Assembly (NCBI GenBank): GCA_020809705.1
Contig: CP085833.1
Coordinates: 2,046,001 to 2,110,000 of the forward strand
Source of the DNA: Calonectria ilicicola
Taxonomy: Eukaryota > Ascomycota > Sordariomycetes > Hypocreales > Nectriaceae
Direction: 5' to 3'
Length of the DNA stretch: 64,000 nucleotides
This document shows, one piece after another, positions 1-12,049 of the stretch (position 1 is the first letter of the stretch; every line of letters starts with the position of its first letter). Position numbers and translations under genes: made by a program. The notes under the pieces are model-generated. The model had not been told where the DNA came from, made no database searches, and was given only the letters and a program-made list of their open reading frames with translations.

Positions 1-3000
1 CGAGACAGCCAACGGAGGTAGTCACGGTAGTCAATGAAGAAATCGTTCCATGCGAACATGTGCGGGTTGTAAATGAATGGCGAGATGGTCAAGGCCAGCA
101 ATGTAATCCAGAAGTATGTCAAAGCAGCCTGCCAAACAGTCAAGGTAGCAAAGAGAAGCATCAGGAGCACTCGGGCACCGAAATAGATAGCTGGACCAGC
201 GAAACGCGAGTACAACACACCATAGGGGATACGAGCTGTCGCGAAACCTCTACCAGTACCAATATATCTGGCACCACCAAATGACAAATCTTGCTGGACG
301 GAGTTTGCATAAATCTGACAGACGAAAACTTCAAAGAATAGCGAGAGCGATCCGAATTGCTTGCCAAGACGAAGGGCGGCTCGCCAGAAACCACGCTCCA
401 TCAATTCTTGAGCGATGAGTGGAATTAAGGACAAGAACATGACGAAGAAGATGGACAAAATACAACGATAGACCCAATCCATAAGCGCTGGAGTGTTGGC
501 ACATCCAGTAGGGAAGAGAGGGTCAGTAATAGGAACATCTCGGTTATAATCGCAAGGAATCGTCTCGTGTCGTAGTGCGCCGAAGTTCACAAGCGTGATC
601 ATGAACATCTGAATAGACAACATGATAAACATGTTGTTGACGTGGAAACCAGGATGAGCGTAGTAGAAGGAGAGGAAACGATCCAAAGGTAGCTGGGTGC
701 CCAGATAATAGTATTCACGCGACAACATTTGCTCGCCCATACCAGTTCCAATCTTGGTTGTGAAGTTCAGAATAGAGCCAAAACCAAGATCACGACCCTT
801 ACCACATTGGAAATATTCACAATGCTTGATGCGGCCACCTCGAAGAAGAGCGTTCATACCAGCATAAATATCCTCGTTCAGATGCAAACCCTTTTGAGCC
901 TTGGAAACACCGCCACGGGTGTTCATGAAGATACCATTCAAGAAATCAGGATGTCCGTAATGCAGCTTGCCACCAATCTGTGCCATGGTTCGCGCAAAGA
1001 GGGTACCGAATGTCTGTTCCTTTCCGGCGGCAATATCACCAAGAATACCAATGTTCTCTGAGAAAATGTACTCACGAGCACCAAGAATTGCGACAGGGTT
1101 GGTTGCTTCGTTCTTGACACCAGGAGTATAAGGAGAAATGTTATCAGTCTTCATCTCTTCGAACTCAGCCAGAACACTTCGAATCTTCAAACACTCCTCG
1201 AGGTAGTTATCTTGATTGGCATCAATCAACTGAATGTATTCTCCGCGATAGAAGATGATAGAGTGATTCTGGTTGTCGGATTTTCCGTCACCAAGAATGG
1301 GGTTACCGGAAAGCTGGATTCTGAACTTAGGACGTCTCATGCCATTCTCCATGATCTCTGAGTGGCCGTCAATGAGAGCAGAATACAAACGAGGCTCTTC
1401 ACCTTCAGCAACAGCGGGTTCTTCATCCAGGTAGGCAATTTGCAAATCAGGGTACGCGCGGAGGAGGAATTCAGCGTTCTCCATCTCTTCCTTCTTGAAC
1501 TTGGCATATCGCTGCATAGAAACCACAATCTTGAACTTACGTCGAGCCATTCGCTCCAACTCTCGCTCCAGCTTATCAGTATTGCCACCGAACATCTGGA
1601 CTACTTCAGGGTTCTCCACACGGTACAGAAGTTTGATGGCTCTGCTGTAGTTCATGAAACCCGAAATCGTACGATAGAGTGTCTGGAAACGGAGTGAAGC
1701 CCAGATACGTGTTCGAAGAGTGTATTCAGGAGCAGATGACTTGAAACCAATGCAGTAAAATGGAAGATCATCGATCTTGTTCTTGACTGTTTCCTTGTCC
1801 TTTTCATCCTTGTTATCGCCTTCGCCGTTGAATTGGGATGTCTCATCGGCAAGAATCTTGGTATCCTTGACGAAACAATCCCATTCATGGGGATGAAGTT
1901 GCTTCAAGTATTCCAGAAGAGTAACACGGGAATAAGGCTCATCCTCACGGATGATCTCACGCAGAGATAGCAAAATCTTTTCACCATAGTGAGGGATCAT
2001 GACAGTGAAAGTAGGCATGTTATCAACAGGGACTGGCTCAGGAATGGGAGTAGACAAGGACTGAGCGAAGAAGGAAATTCGACGTTCGGCCTCACTATAG
2101 CTCGGGAAGAACTCAGTCTTGAAGGAGTGATCTTCTTGAGAGACGAAGAAGGTAGGAGCACGTAGGGTTCGTTTGCCTTCTTGTTCTGAAGGGACCTGGT
2201 GATACAGAAGCTTTTGTACATGATCGATAGCCAGAAGATGCTCGCGGTACATCGAAATAACCACGGCGTTCCAAATTTGGGAGATCAAGACCTTGGGTTT
2301 ATACTTTATTTCCATGTCTGTTGTGGCGAGAACTTTGGAATAAATACGCTTAGGAAGACGAGAAAAGATATTCCTCCATGGAGTCCAAATCGAAGAACCG
2401 ATGTAGAAGGATCGGGCAACGGAGAAGACAGTGTTCAGAAGAACATACCAAAGGTAAGTATCCAGGAAAAAGAAAATGAGATCAGTGAAGAACATCAGAA
2501 TCAGTAGAATAAGCGGCTGACGTTGGCACAGGACCTTTCCAATTTTGGCGTCTCCAAGACAGCTGTCCACGTTCATGAGAACCAGGTATCTAATGGGGTC
2601 TCGGAATGACAAGATCAAGAAGGCGTAAGATACACCCATTTTAATGCCAAAGACGACGGCCCAGAGACCATAAGACATGAACGTGTCATTTCCCTTCAAT
2701 CGTGGATAGCTTGCTGTAAAGGTCTGACTGGCCACATATTGCCTGGAGTTTCTGGTAAGGTAGCTACCAAACAGTCCTCCGAGAGGCATGACGGAGAAAA
2801 AGATGAAAGTAATGATCGCAACAACAAGGTGAACGATACCCAGAATCAAGTCGATTTTCTTCCCAAAGCTACCTGTGCCAGGGACCATGAAAACCTTGAC
2901 ACCGGGTCCGATATTAATGGCGAAAATAACAATCAGAAACAGAAGTCGCTTGGTCAAGTGCTGAGCACCAGCCCACCGTCTTGGAACGTAAGCCCACTCA

Positions 3001-4749
3001 GCAAGAGTAGCGATGATTTGAATGAGAGAGGCAATACCGCCACCAAAACCAACTGCCGATAGCTGCTTCGCAGTACTGGGAGATTGGTTAACCTGCTGTT
3101 CGTACGACGGCCCAACAAGAATAGTAGGTGAGTTTTTAGCAACGTAGAACCAATACATGGTCAAGTGAATGATCCAAATACGGTTGAAGTTAACGATCAA
3201 ATGCAACCAGGATCGCGATTCCTTATAGGTCTTGAAGAAGGCCTTTTTCCAGTTGATATCTTGGAACTTGAGGTATCGTTCAGCAGGAGGAACATCGATG
3301 AGCTTGCTTTTGTCATTCAAGACAATTCGAGCAATACCCTCAGGGTACCAGAAAAGCTGGTTGCAATCATCGTAACCAATGATGTGCTTGTGATCGCGTT
3401 CTCTGCGAACGTAGACTCCGTCAAGAATCTCATAGCCCTGGTCTCTAAGAAACTGATACAAAGGCGTAATAACATTGTTGAGAAAGGTGAACTCGTCAAC
3501 AGGCTCAACCAAGGCCTGGCAGGCAGGGGAGTTGAGGTAGTCATCGGCGCACTTGAAGATAAAGCACAAGCACTCTGCCATATAACGGACCTGGTTGGCC
3601 TCACCCCAACAAAGCAGGAAGAGGGCGACTTGGCGAACTCGGTCGTGCTGTGACATGCGGTTCATACGAGTTTTCCATCGATACTCGGCGGCCTCGAGAC
3701 TGTTGTCACCTTCGAGATCCTGGAGAGTCTCAGCCTCATTGGCATCCTCACCATCCTTCTTGCCCTTCTTCCCCTTCTTTCGCTTCAACCCTTTGCCCTT
3801 GATGTTGGCGAACCCGACAGCGTCATCAAGATCCAGGTGAGCAGCAAAATACCACTTGCGATAATTGGCATTGTCGCCTCCGATGTAGTCAGCATGCAAG
3901 GACAACAAGGCTTGGTTAGGGGTCATGCGAGACGCCCTTGAATCCAAGAGGACCATGAAATGATCATACATGTTGCGCATACTATCTCGTTGAAACCCGA
4001 ACTTGGAGGTCAGATCAAGGAAAATATCTTCGATCTCCTCCTTAGATAGCGGAATCTGGGCATCGGAGGTCCAGGCTGGGTACGGCTCGCGCGATCTTTG
4101 GCCAGCGGGGAGCACATTATTGTAGTCCATGCCGTAGTTGGGTGTCGAAGCACCAGATGAGCGGTTGGCACCGTAAGAAATCTGAGAGGATGGAGGTCGG
4201 TATCCACGCCCACCTTGTCCTTCACCATAGCTGTTGTAGCGCTCATCTCCGCGACCATAGTAATCCATCTCCGCTGCCCGAGCCATGTCGGACCTCATTG
4301 TAAAATCACTAAATGTTTCGGAATCCTCTTCGGAGCCGCCCTGTCGATTGCCCTGGCCGCCGTAGCCTTGGTTATAGTCCTGGTCGTAATAGCCACCACC
4401 GCCGCCGCCGCCGCCCTGTCCGTTGTAGTAATCATCCTGATACTGGTCATGGCCGTCGTAGTAGCCACCATCTTGCTGGTACGGATTGTTGGCATCGGCG
4501 TTATAGTATCCGCTGGCGATAAAAGTTAGTTTTGGAAGAAACAGCACGCTTGGAAGGATTGGCTTACGATTCATCGTAGTAGCCATCGTGGCCGTGGCCA
4601 TCATTGGCGTGTCCACGGTTATCGTAGCCCTGGTCGTAGTACTGGTCGTCCTGGTAATAAGAGTCGGTGTTTCCACCCTGGGCGTGTCCCTGCTGGCCGT
4701 AGCCATCGTCGTAACGGTCATTCTGACCGCCGGCTGGATATCCCGACAT
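1..4749 (-). CDS. fks1: 1,3-beta-glucan synthase catalytic subunit (partial, C-terminus beyond window edge)
   Basis: Plasma-membrane GT48 enzyme that polymerises UDP-glucose into cell-wall beta-1,3-glucan; the echinocandin target. Exon 1 is 4749-4568, intron 4567-4513 (GTAAGC, CTAAC branch, CAG), and exon 2 runs open from 4512 off the left edge, giving about 1,564 residues of a family that is usually ~1,900. The first ~150 residues are Gly/Tyr/Asp-rich with a poly-Gly run. The Fks1 domain follows, with '[11 protein letters not shown]' near 3580-3610, then a block of membrane segments, then the GT48 core starting near '[13 protein letters not shown]' (about 2000) and a second membrane block. 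Hot spot 1 reads FLILSFRDP (2600-2630) and hot spot 2 reads DWVYRCIL (about 455-482); the Phe, Ser and Pro that commonly mutate in resistant strains are present. The start is supported by its position just below a likely 5'UTR intron. The identity is secure. Confidence 0.97.
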
Positions 4750-4768
4750 ATTGACTGGATCTATTTAT

Positions 4769-4843
4769 CTAGATGCCCAGCCCAAGTTAGCCACGAGATC
4801 TACGCCAGAACTTGTCGTCGGGAGGATAATAATTGGAACTTAC
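4769..4843 (-). other. Probable 5'UTR intron of the glucan synthase gene
   Basis: On the minus strand a strong donor (CCTGAG|GTAAGTT at 4844/4843) is followed by a CTAAC branch point near 4785-4790 and an ATCTAG acceptor ending at 4769. This gives a 75-nt intron that ends 19 nt before the ATG at 4749. Length and signals match the coding introns in the window. It is inferred from sequence only. Confidence 0.6.
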
Positions 4844-4948
4844 CTCAGGAGCACATGGGGATAACGAGAAAACAATGCAGCGGGAATGTAAACAAATGTG
4901 GCCAGCACAGCGAATACTCTGAGGATGGCGATTGTTCGCTTTCGTGGC

Positions 4949-4955
4949 TGATTGG
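4949..4955 (-). promoter_or_regulatory. CCAAT box upstream of fks1
   Basis: The minus strand reads CCAATCA, the optimal site for the fungal CCAAT-binding (HAP) complex, about 200 nt upstream of the fks1 ATG and about 105 nt upstream of the 5'UTR intron donor. Placement is typical for a promoter CCAAT box; function is inferred. Confidence 0.4.
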
Positions 4956-4969
4956 TCAAAAAAGGGACG

Positions 4970-7900
4970 ATCTGATCAACTTGCAGGACCGAATGGGTGG
5001 TGGTAACTTGGTTGCTGAGTGGTCAAGCCGAATTAGTGTGAAAAGGGATGAAGCAAGCGCTTCAAGGGGCTCGGGACGAAGTCGCCGTGTACCCAGTGCC
5101 GCCTCGATTATCCTTCAAGTTGAAAAAGAGCGTCGCGATGCTCGATTGCTGGACGAGCAAAGCAGAAAATGGATTTGGCGGAGGAAACGCAAAAAGTCTC
5201 GGTGCCGGGTTATTCTGATCGGGTGTGGGTTGGCACGAGTGCCACGCCAAGGGGGTGCACTCGGACGGGAGATTGTCAGGGAATGGAAGTATTGAGCGAG
5301 CGATGGTTGGCTCCCGATGGGAGCTGGAGGCTGAAAAGCGACTGTCTTTGACTTTCCCCCGTCACACACGCAAAAAAATGCAAATAGAGAACAAAAGTGA
5401 TTGAGATGTGGCGGGAGTGCGAGGGAGAAAAAGGAGCGGGCGACCAGGAGAAGAAGAGGGAGAGTGTACCTGAAGACTGACGAGCGTATGAGGCAGGGGG
5501 AGTGGGAGTATGCAGTCTAGGAGTGTGGGAACGCGACGGGGAGTGGGTGTGGGAAAAGTGGACGAGTGCACGGCAGAAAAGCAGGGAGGGGATTTGCCAC
5601 GGTACCAATGGTCACTGCTCCGTGATTACAGTGGAACGTTTGTACCTACAACGGCTACGGCAGCGGATGGAGCAGTGCCGTTTGGACTTCCAGCGAACTA
5701 TCCACTGTATCTCTCCAAAGGTTGACGTCTCAAGAGCCGCTACCCCGCTACAAATGTGCGATGTGATAAGCACTTAAGCAACCCATCTGCATGAATGGCT
5801 TGCGATTGATCTTTCTGAGACCAGTTACACGATTTTCCCATCGTACGCAGGTATCCTCCAGCTTCCTCTTGCTTCCTCTTGGTACTCAGACTCCCTCTCC
5901 CCTTGTTAGCATCGCCAAGCAGCTTTTAGGCAACCCATGCCAACCCACCCACCCCCCTTACGTGCATTAAGCGCAGCTTGTAGAGGCACCACAGAATCAA
6001 GTGGTGCTGGAGAGGTGTCAAGGTAAGGGGTACGTATGCACACTACATGTTGAACCAACTACAAAAGTTGACGCCAGCGCCCGCCAGATGTAGTCCCGGC
6101 CCAGAGAAAACCAGGGGCGTGCGACAGGGACATGGACAGGTTGAACATCCACAAAAGCCCCGGGGGCGCCAGGGGTAAACCCTCTGAAACTCCGTGCAAC
6201 TCTATGATGTGGTTGGCGCGCGGTTGGTGTGGGTGGGCGAAGTGGTTCTCGGCGAGCGGCGACGGCGCTCGTGCTGGCGTTGGCTAATAGCGGCTGGGAT
6301 CTGTCTGTCTTCTCGCTCTGTTCTTGCTGCTTTCCAGGTTTCTCGACGGTGGCTGGGGGGCGCAGGGCATTCGTTGCCTCCCAAGTACCCACAGATACAT
6401 GGAGGCGACCTCTCCCGGAGGACTCGGGTGTCCCCCGTTCCCTCCCCTGCTCTGCTGAGCAGCTCTGGATTTTTGGCCAATTATAGCCGAACCCATTGCA
6501 TCAACAGGCCATTATTCAGCGATGAGGGCGCCGCGGCGCGGAGTGTCCGTTCCTAGAGGGTCTGACACAGTCCACTAAACGCCCACTTCCCACCTCACAG
6601 AACGAGGCAGCCCATCGACTGGAACTGTCCCATCCCAAGTACCGTGTAGGTACCGTCGAGAATGAGCAATTGGTCCGACACGCGTACTCCATTGGAGCCA
6701 AGTCGGTTTCCCTCTGGCTTCCCCTGACACTGCTTCACCCACGAGTGATGCGCCACGACACCCCCTGAACGGCACGTCCGGCTCTGCGAGACAAACTTCG
6801 TCCATTGGATGACGCCCGCTGGCTATCTTGAGCATCTGCGTTGGGCCTCAAGCCAATTTGCCCTTATTCCCACTACGCCATGTAGTAGTTTCTTGAGAGT
6901 CGCTCGTCTATATCGCTAGCCATTCATCGCTTCGCGGCCATTTGCCTCCCGGTTGACCCCGATACCCCGCATAGCGTTGAAGATAAGATAGTTGATCACC
7001 AGGTTGGGGAAGGATAAGAGAAGTGCTGTAAATCATTTCAAATTGAGTTACTGTCATATCGCATGGGGGCTGCGCCTATATCAGAAAGAAAATGGACATG
7101 CAAAACTATCTAGAAGGAACCCCAATGCAGGGAAGGCGGCACAAACTTGTTTTCCTCGTGTCGATCAACAACCACAAAGTGTTGCAACATGTCTTGGTCC
7201 CAGAAACATACGTGATAATGAGGCACAACGACGCATCTTTCCATATTCACCCACATATTCTCAAATGCGACCCTCCAATCGACGTCGTAGTTGTGGGATC
7301 AGAGGGGTGGCATGCTTGCGTCCTACACTGCTATCAAAGGAAGCAGGTGATGCTCAGTAGGTACGTATCGCTGAGCATCCATACGTCAACTTCTAAAAAT
7401 GAACACCCTTGCCGTGGTGCTCTAAACCATGCTGGCCATTGATCGTTGCAGCTTACATTTCAATCAGTGAGCCACGTAGAAATTCGATCCTCTGCGCCGA
7501 GAATCAGACAAGATGCTACTATATTAGGTGTCTCCAGCATCTCGGTGGAGAAGGACTCCTCATTTCATCCCGTCTCTCCCGTCAAGTTCCAACCTAGCAG
7601 GATCCTGGCAATCAGATCCATTTGCAGACTGGGATTCTAGCGCTCTAGAATCATTCTCATGCCTGGGATCTTCTTACCGGGCCCCCGGAGTCTCAAGTTA
7701 CCGCGTCTCAAATGGGTTGTAGATGAAAGAGGAAATAGTAAAGGGAGGTGATTTAAAACGCATCTGAACAGCTTTGAAAACCATTGTCCAGTGTCCATGC
7801 AACCAGGTGAAGCAAGCTAGGATGCGCTCAAACTACAAAAATAAAGATAAAATAAAACAAAATAAAACCACAAGAGCAGCTGGGAGGGAAATGTTTTCTC

Positions 7901-9820
7901 AACCAATTGTGATTATAGCTGCAGAAGCCCCATCTTGATGCAGGAACAGAACTTTCGCTGCATCCACTACTCACACGCACGCGTTGAGAGGAAAATTCTT
8001 CCAGGAAATTACCGAAAGGGAATGACGAAAAACATGCAGCACAATAACGTGTCTCTACACGGATAGGGCTTGCAAAAATAAAAATATCGCCGTGGCTGAC
8101 CGTGGCTTACATCACCATTGTCCGCTCACTTGACTTATATCGCTTCAAGTCCTCTGTTCCTTGCTTGTCCAGCCTCCTCATCCACTTCACTATCCACCAA
8201 TTACTACGTATGGCAGCCGGGGACACGGAAGAGGCCACTGATATCGATGACGACTGCGCACACTCCAGGCCAGCGATTTATCCCTTAACACGCTACCGGC
8301 TCCCGTCCCGTCGTCGTGTTCTGACCAGGGTGCGCCCTGCTCTATCAAACTGCCCAAAAACCTGAACCGGGGACGATCCCACGCGATCCGATCCCAATCC
8401 CAATCTGGGAGGGCGTCGTGTCCGCCCAGTATTTTTCTTCCTCAATGCACACAGTATCCACATGAGTGTGATCCTTGCGCCGGTCGTTCCCAAGTACGTG
8501 TTGGAGGAGAGGGCTCCGTCTCTTGATTGAAAATACTGCTTGGCCTGAACCAAATGTCAGACGAACCTGGCGCACCGCCACCCGCCTACTAGCAAGATCC
8601 CGCGTCAAGCCCAGTTTTTATCTCTCACGACCAAGGACACTGACAGGAACGGAAGCCAAAGTCAAAGCCAAGAAAAGGAGGCTACAGTCATCTTCCATGA
8701 CATTAAAAATATGAGAATAATGAGCAGAGTACACCTCGGTAACACATGTCTATGGCGAGTCACATCCTCTATTTTCAGTGTTGGTTCTCGTCTTGTCCAA
8801 ATGGGTTGTGGTCAACAGTCCATTCCCTGTCAGTACCTCTCTACTGGTTCTCCGCAGCCACGAAGCACACTTCAGGGGCTTCAACTTGATAAGGAGGTGT
8901 GGGGCAAAGGATGGTCACCCCCTTTTCCATGTTCCCACCCACTCCACCAGACCATGTAAAGCCAAGCATTCAAGGCATGGCCACAGAAGGCGAGGCTTCG
9001 TCAGAGAGAAATTGTCAATCACCAGAAGGATTATGACTTATGATTGGTATCTTCCATCGTACACCATGAACAGTGTAGCGCGTTTCCCTAGCGCATTTAT
9101 GCATGGTTCGCCTTGCTCCAATCTCCGGTCTCTGCTATATCTGCGACGTTTCGAGAGATTGACTGTGTCCAACAGGCCTCATCAATCAGAAGTCAGACGC
9201 AAGCCATTCCATCCCATTCCGTCTCGATCCCAACGCACGCCGTCCAAACTATCAGCTTCCGTTCAGTATCGCACGCTCCCCTCGTTCTTTTGCTCCCGGG
9301 ACGCTCGGTTAGCACCGACAAACCTTCATATTAGGTTTTTACATCCCAGTTCTAGAATCATTACGCCAAGCGAAATACCACTCGTGCTCGGTAATTGACT
9401 ATTGCTTGACTATTAATAGCCGGGAACATTACTTGGATTGATTCATGGTTAGAAACTCCGCAGCGCCGATGGTTAAGATCAGCCCCGATATGGAAGTCTG
9501 ATTCATTCCAATTGTCATAGCTGACTTCGACTAGCTTTTCTCGTACTTCCTATTAATTATGTCTCATCTTTGTGTCTAAGCTGATGCTCGTCCTGAGCAT
9601 TCCAGGGTTGATCCCACATGTCGTCTCATCACGTGATCCATTACTAGATGTGAAGCCGGCTTCGCGATTGTTACCCTTGGCAACGGGTTTCTCGCGCCTC
9701 AAAGCAAATCAATTTGTAGTGAACTAAGTAATCCTATTGTAACACTGTAGAGCCACATCGACAAGGGTGTCCAATACCTCTGTGGTATTCAATATTCGTA
9801 TCCAATACTTCTATGTTGCT
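4970..9820. other. Gene-free region, about 4.9 kb
   Basis: Only short ORFs (up to about 206 codons) without recognisable domains or consistent splice signals are present on either strand. The part nearest fks1 (about 5340-5620) is strongly pyrimidine-rich on the minus strand, as is common in fungal core promoters. An A-rich AAATAAA-type stretch lies at 7836-7870. I see no transposon ends, tRNA or repeated units. It probably holds the large fks1 promoter and perhaps non-coding transcripts. Confidence 0.5.
9629..9636. promoter_or_regulatory. TCACGTGA palindromic E-box
   Basis: A perfect 8-bp palindrome containing CACGTG (bHLH/Cbf1-type site) lies about 280 nt upstream of the start of the SprT-family gene. 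Other CACGTG sites occur in the promoters at 25436 and 47884. Binding is inferred. Confidence 0.3.
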
Positions 9821-9916
9821 TAATTGACAAGCATCGCATCATATCTCCCACGCAGGAGTCCTGCAGCAAAGTCATCACATCACACCAACACACCGTCACT
9901 CCCCGATTCTCTCATC

Positions 9917-12049
9917 ATGGCCCGCCTGGTAGATCGCTGTCCATCTAGTGACGACGAACTTCCCGATCTCAAAACACTCCTACGGAAGCCAAGTACTAGG
10001 ACAACAAAGGAAGCAAAAACAGGAGTCGAGGTAGAGGCAAAGTCTCTAGCCCCCAAAATCTCATCAAAACCCACATCCAAGTCTGGAAGCCGCCGAATAC
10101 GAAGGCTTGGGGATACTAGTCAAGCTACACCCAATCCCTTATTCCAAAAATGGAATTCTGAGGAGCCCGGAAATTCTCAAGGCACTGCGGAGGAGAGACC
10201 ACAGGATCCCAGGCGTAGGGTAAGACAAGTAAGCCGTAAGGCTCTAGACAAGACCCCATCAGACCAATCTGATTCCGAAGATGACGAACCTCGTCTTCGT
10301 GTGCGAGGATCTCGGAGGAGGCAACGACCTGTTTTGGAACACTCGGAAGATGATTTGAGCGAGGCTAGCGGTTCTGGCGAAGAGAGTTTGGTCACAAGGA
10401 TTCGGAATCTTCGTACAAGGTCAGGAACAGTTACTGCGCCGGAAAAAGAGACCAGACCCCAACTTTCCAAAGCCGAAACATTGAAAAAACCAAGAGCATC
10501 AACCCCAACGAAAGATTTAGACCATGATTCAGGGTCGGGGACAATTCATGACGATAGCAGGGCGGAAGATCCCAGTATCTATGTGACTGCAGAGGAAGAA
10601 TCTTCTGAGTTCAGCGGTAGCTCAGATCTCGACTCTGATTTCGAAAACTCCCCAGTCCAATCCAAACGAACTCTTAGTTCGAAATCAGAAACCGTACAAA
10701 CCCGAAAACTACCTGGGGCGAGAAAAGCATCCTCTCTAAACGAGGTTCCGCCTTTGGTGCCCAGAACTATAGGACGTCGCAATATTTCTGCAGCAAGCCA
10801 AAAGAGTAACATCCTTTCGGGAGATGAAGAACCGGTTCTAAACAAGAAGAAAGCGGTATCCAAGAAACCAGAACTGGAGCACAAAAAGAGTGAAGGCTCC
10901 GGTCGCACAACAAGTGCATCTACTGCTACTGATCTAGTAGACTCGCTAGCAAAATTACGGCTTGAATTGGAGGATTTCTCGGATGAAGAATCGAGACCGT
11001 CAAAGCAAGATGGATTTGCCACACCTCCCAGCACGCCACCAAAGACATCCACATCCAAAGGCTTAAAGTCGCCGAGCAAACGAATTACGATTCCCCAGAC
11101 GCCCCATCATCATAATACAGATGCTTTCTGGAACCAAGACCTCATCAATGACTGGAACGACCATCACTCTCCCCGGAAACTCGTGCTCCCTCCAGTGACC
11201 AAGAGCCCAGCTAAGTCAAGTCCGAAGAAGGCACCAAAGAAGGAGCCTAAAAAGTCATTTGATTCAAGGAAACAAGCACTAGCAGAAGAGTTCCTTGCGG
11301 AGCTTGATCGTGAAATCACACAGGGGAAAATTGCTGAGCTAGCAGAGTCAACCGGCGGCGTGAAATTGGTCTGGACCAAGACTCTCAACACGACGGCAGG
11401 GCGTGCGAGCTGGAGACGTGAAACAATACGCACACGAAAAGCCGATGGCACTCAGTTATCGATGCAGTACAAGCACCATGCATCCATTGAACTTGCGGAA
11501 AAGGTCATTGATGAGGAACACCGCCTCCTAAATGTGATGGCGCACGAATTTTGTCACCTGGCCAACTTTATGGTGAGCGGCATAACCAACAACCCACACG
11601 GCAAGGAGTTCAAGGTCTGGGCAGCCAAATGCTCGCGCGTATTTGGTGATCGCGGCATCGAGGTGACAACCAAGCATAACTACGATATCGATTTCAAGTA
11701 TGTCTGGGAGTGCGAGGAATGCGGCTCCGAATTCAAGCGTCACTCCAAGAGCATCGACCCACAGCGTCATAGGTGCGGAAGTTGCAAGGGCTTGTTGAAG
11801 CAGACGAAGCCTGTGCCCAGGGGAGGAGGTGCTGGCAGCAAGCCCACCCGATACCAAGTCTTCGTTAAGGAGCAGATGGCTGTGGTGAGAGCTGAAAACC
11901 CAGGCAGCCCACAAAAGAATGTCATGAAATTAATTGCAGAGAAATGGGCAAAGCAAGAAGGATCGGGCAAGGCTGAGAAAGGTGGCAAGGCCGGAGTTGA
12001 TAACATGCTTGCAAAGATGGTAGATTTGACGCTTGAGGAAGATGTGTAG
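9917..12049 (+). CDS. GCNA/SprT-family nuclear metalloprotease with zinc ribbon and HMG-like domain
   Basis: A single-exon 710-residue protein with the domain order of the GCNA/ACRC family (S. pombe SPBC19G7.04 type), which acts on DNA-protein crosslinks. Residues 1 to about 450 are acidic/Ser-rich and disordered. A SprT domain follows with the zinc-protease signature HEFCH (about residues 543-547, near nt 11545). Then comes a zinc ribbon (CEEC near 11715 and CGSC near 11776) and a short HMG-box-like segment (about 638-680). The C-terminus (VDLTLEEDV) resembles a SUMO-interacting motif. I chose the ATG at 9917 over the in-frame one at 9824 because the sequence from 9917 (MARLVDRC...) looks like coding and 9824-9916 looks like leader. 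Substrate and nuclear location are known for the family, not shown here. Confidence 0.9.
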   Translation: MARLVDRCPSSDDELPDLKTLLRKPSTRTTKEAKTGVEVEAKSLAPKISSKPTSKSGSRRIRRLGDTSQATPNPLFQKWNSEEPGNSQGTAEERPQDPRRRVRQVSRKALDKTPSDQSDSEDDEPRLRVRGSRRRQRPVLEHSEDDLSEASGSGEESLVTRIRNLRTRSGTVTAPEKETRPQLSKAETLKKPRASTPTKDLDHDSGSGTIHDDSRAEDPSIYVTAEEESSEFSGSSDLDSDFENSPVQSKRTLSSKSETVQTRKLPGARKASSLNEVPPLVPRTIGRRNISAASQKSNILSGDEEPVLNKKKAVSKKPELEHKKSEGSGRTTSASTATDLVDSLAKLRLELEDFSDEESRPSKQDGFATPPSTPPKTSTSKGLKSPSKRITIPQTPHHHNTDAFWNQDLINDWNDHHSPRKLVLPPVTKSPAKSSPKKAPKKEPKKSFDSRKQALAEEFLAELDREITQGKIAELAESTGGVKLVWTKTLNTTAGRASWRRETIRTRKADGTQLSMQYKHHASIELAEKVIDEEHRLLNVMAHEFCHLANFMVSGITNNPHGKEFKVWAAKCSRVFGDRGIEVTTKHNYDIDFKYVWECEECGSEFKRHSKSIDPQRHRCGSCKGLLKQTKPVPRGGGAGSKPTRYQVFVKEQMAVVRAENPGSPQKNVMKLIAEKWAKQEGSGKAEKGGKAGVDNMLAKMVDLTLEEDV

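Noticed and set aside
4588..5295. 235-codon plus-strand ORF opposite the fks1 start
   Set aside because: The first part is the antisense of the Gly/Asp-rich fks1 N-terminus, giving Val/Ile repeats. It is a shadow of the real gene, and the rest has no domain.
7092..7442. 116-codon ORF in the fks1 upstream region
   Set aside because: Overlaps another frame of equal length, has no family resemblance and no splice continuation.
8778..9398. 206-codon plus-strand ORF upstream of the SprT gene
   Set aside because: Basic, Arg/Ser/His-rich with no domain, and overlapped by another open frame; probably chance.
10579..11079. 166-codon minus-strand ORF inside the SprT gene
   Set aside because: Antisense shadow of the Ser/Glu-rich disordered region.
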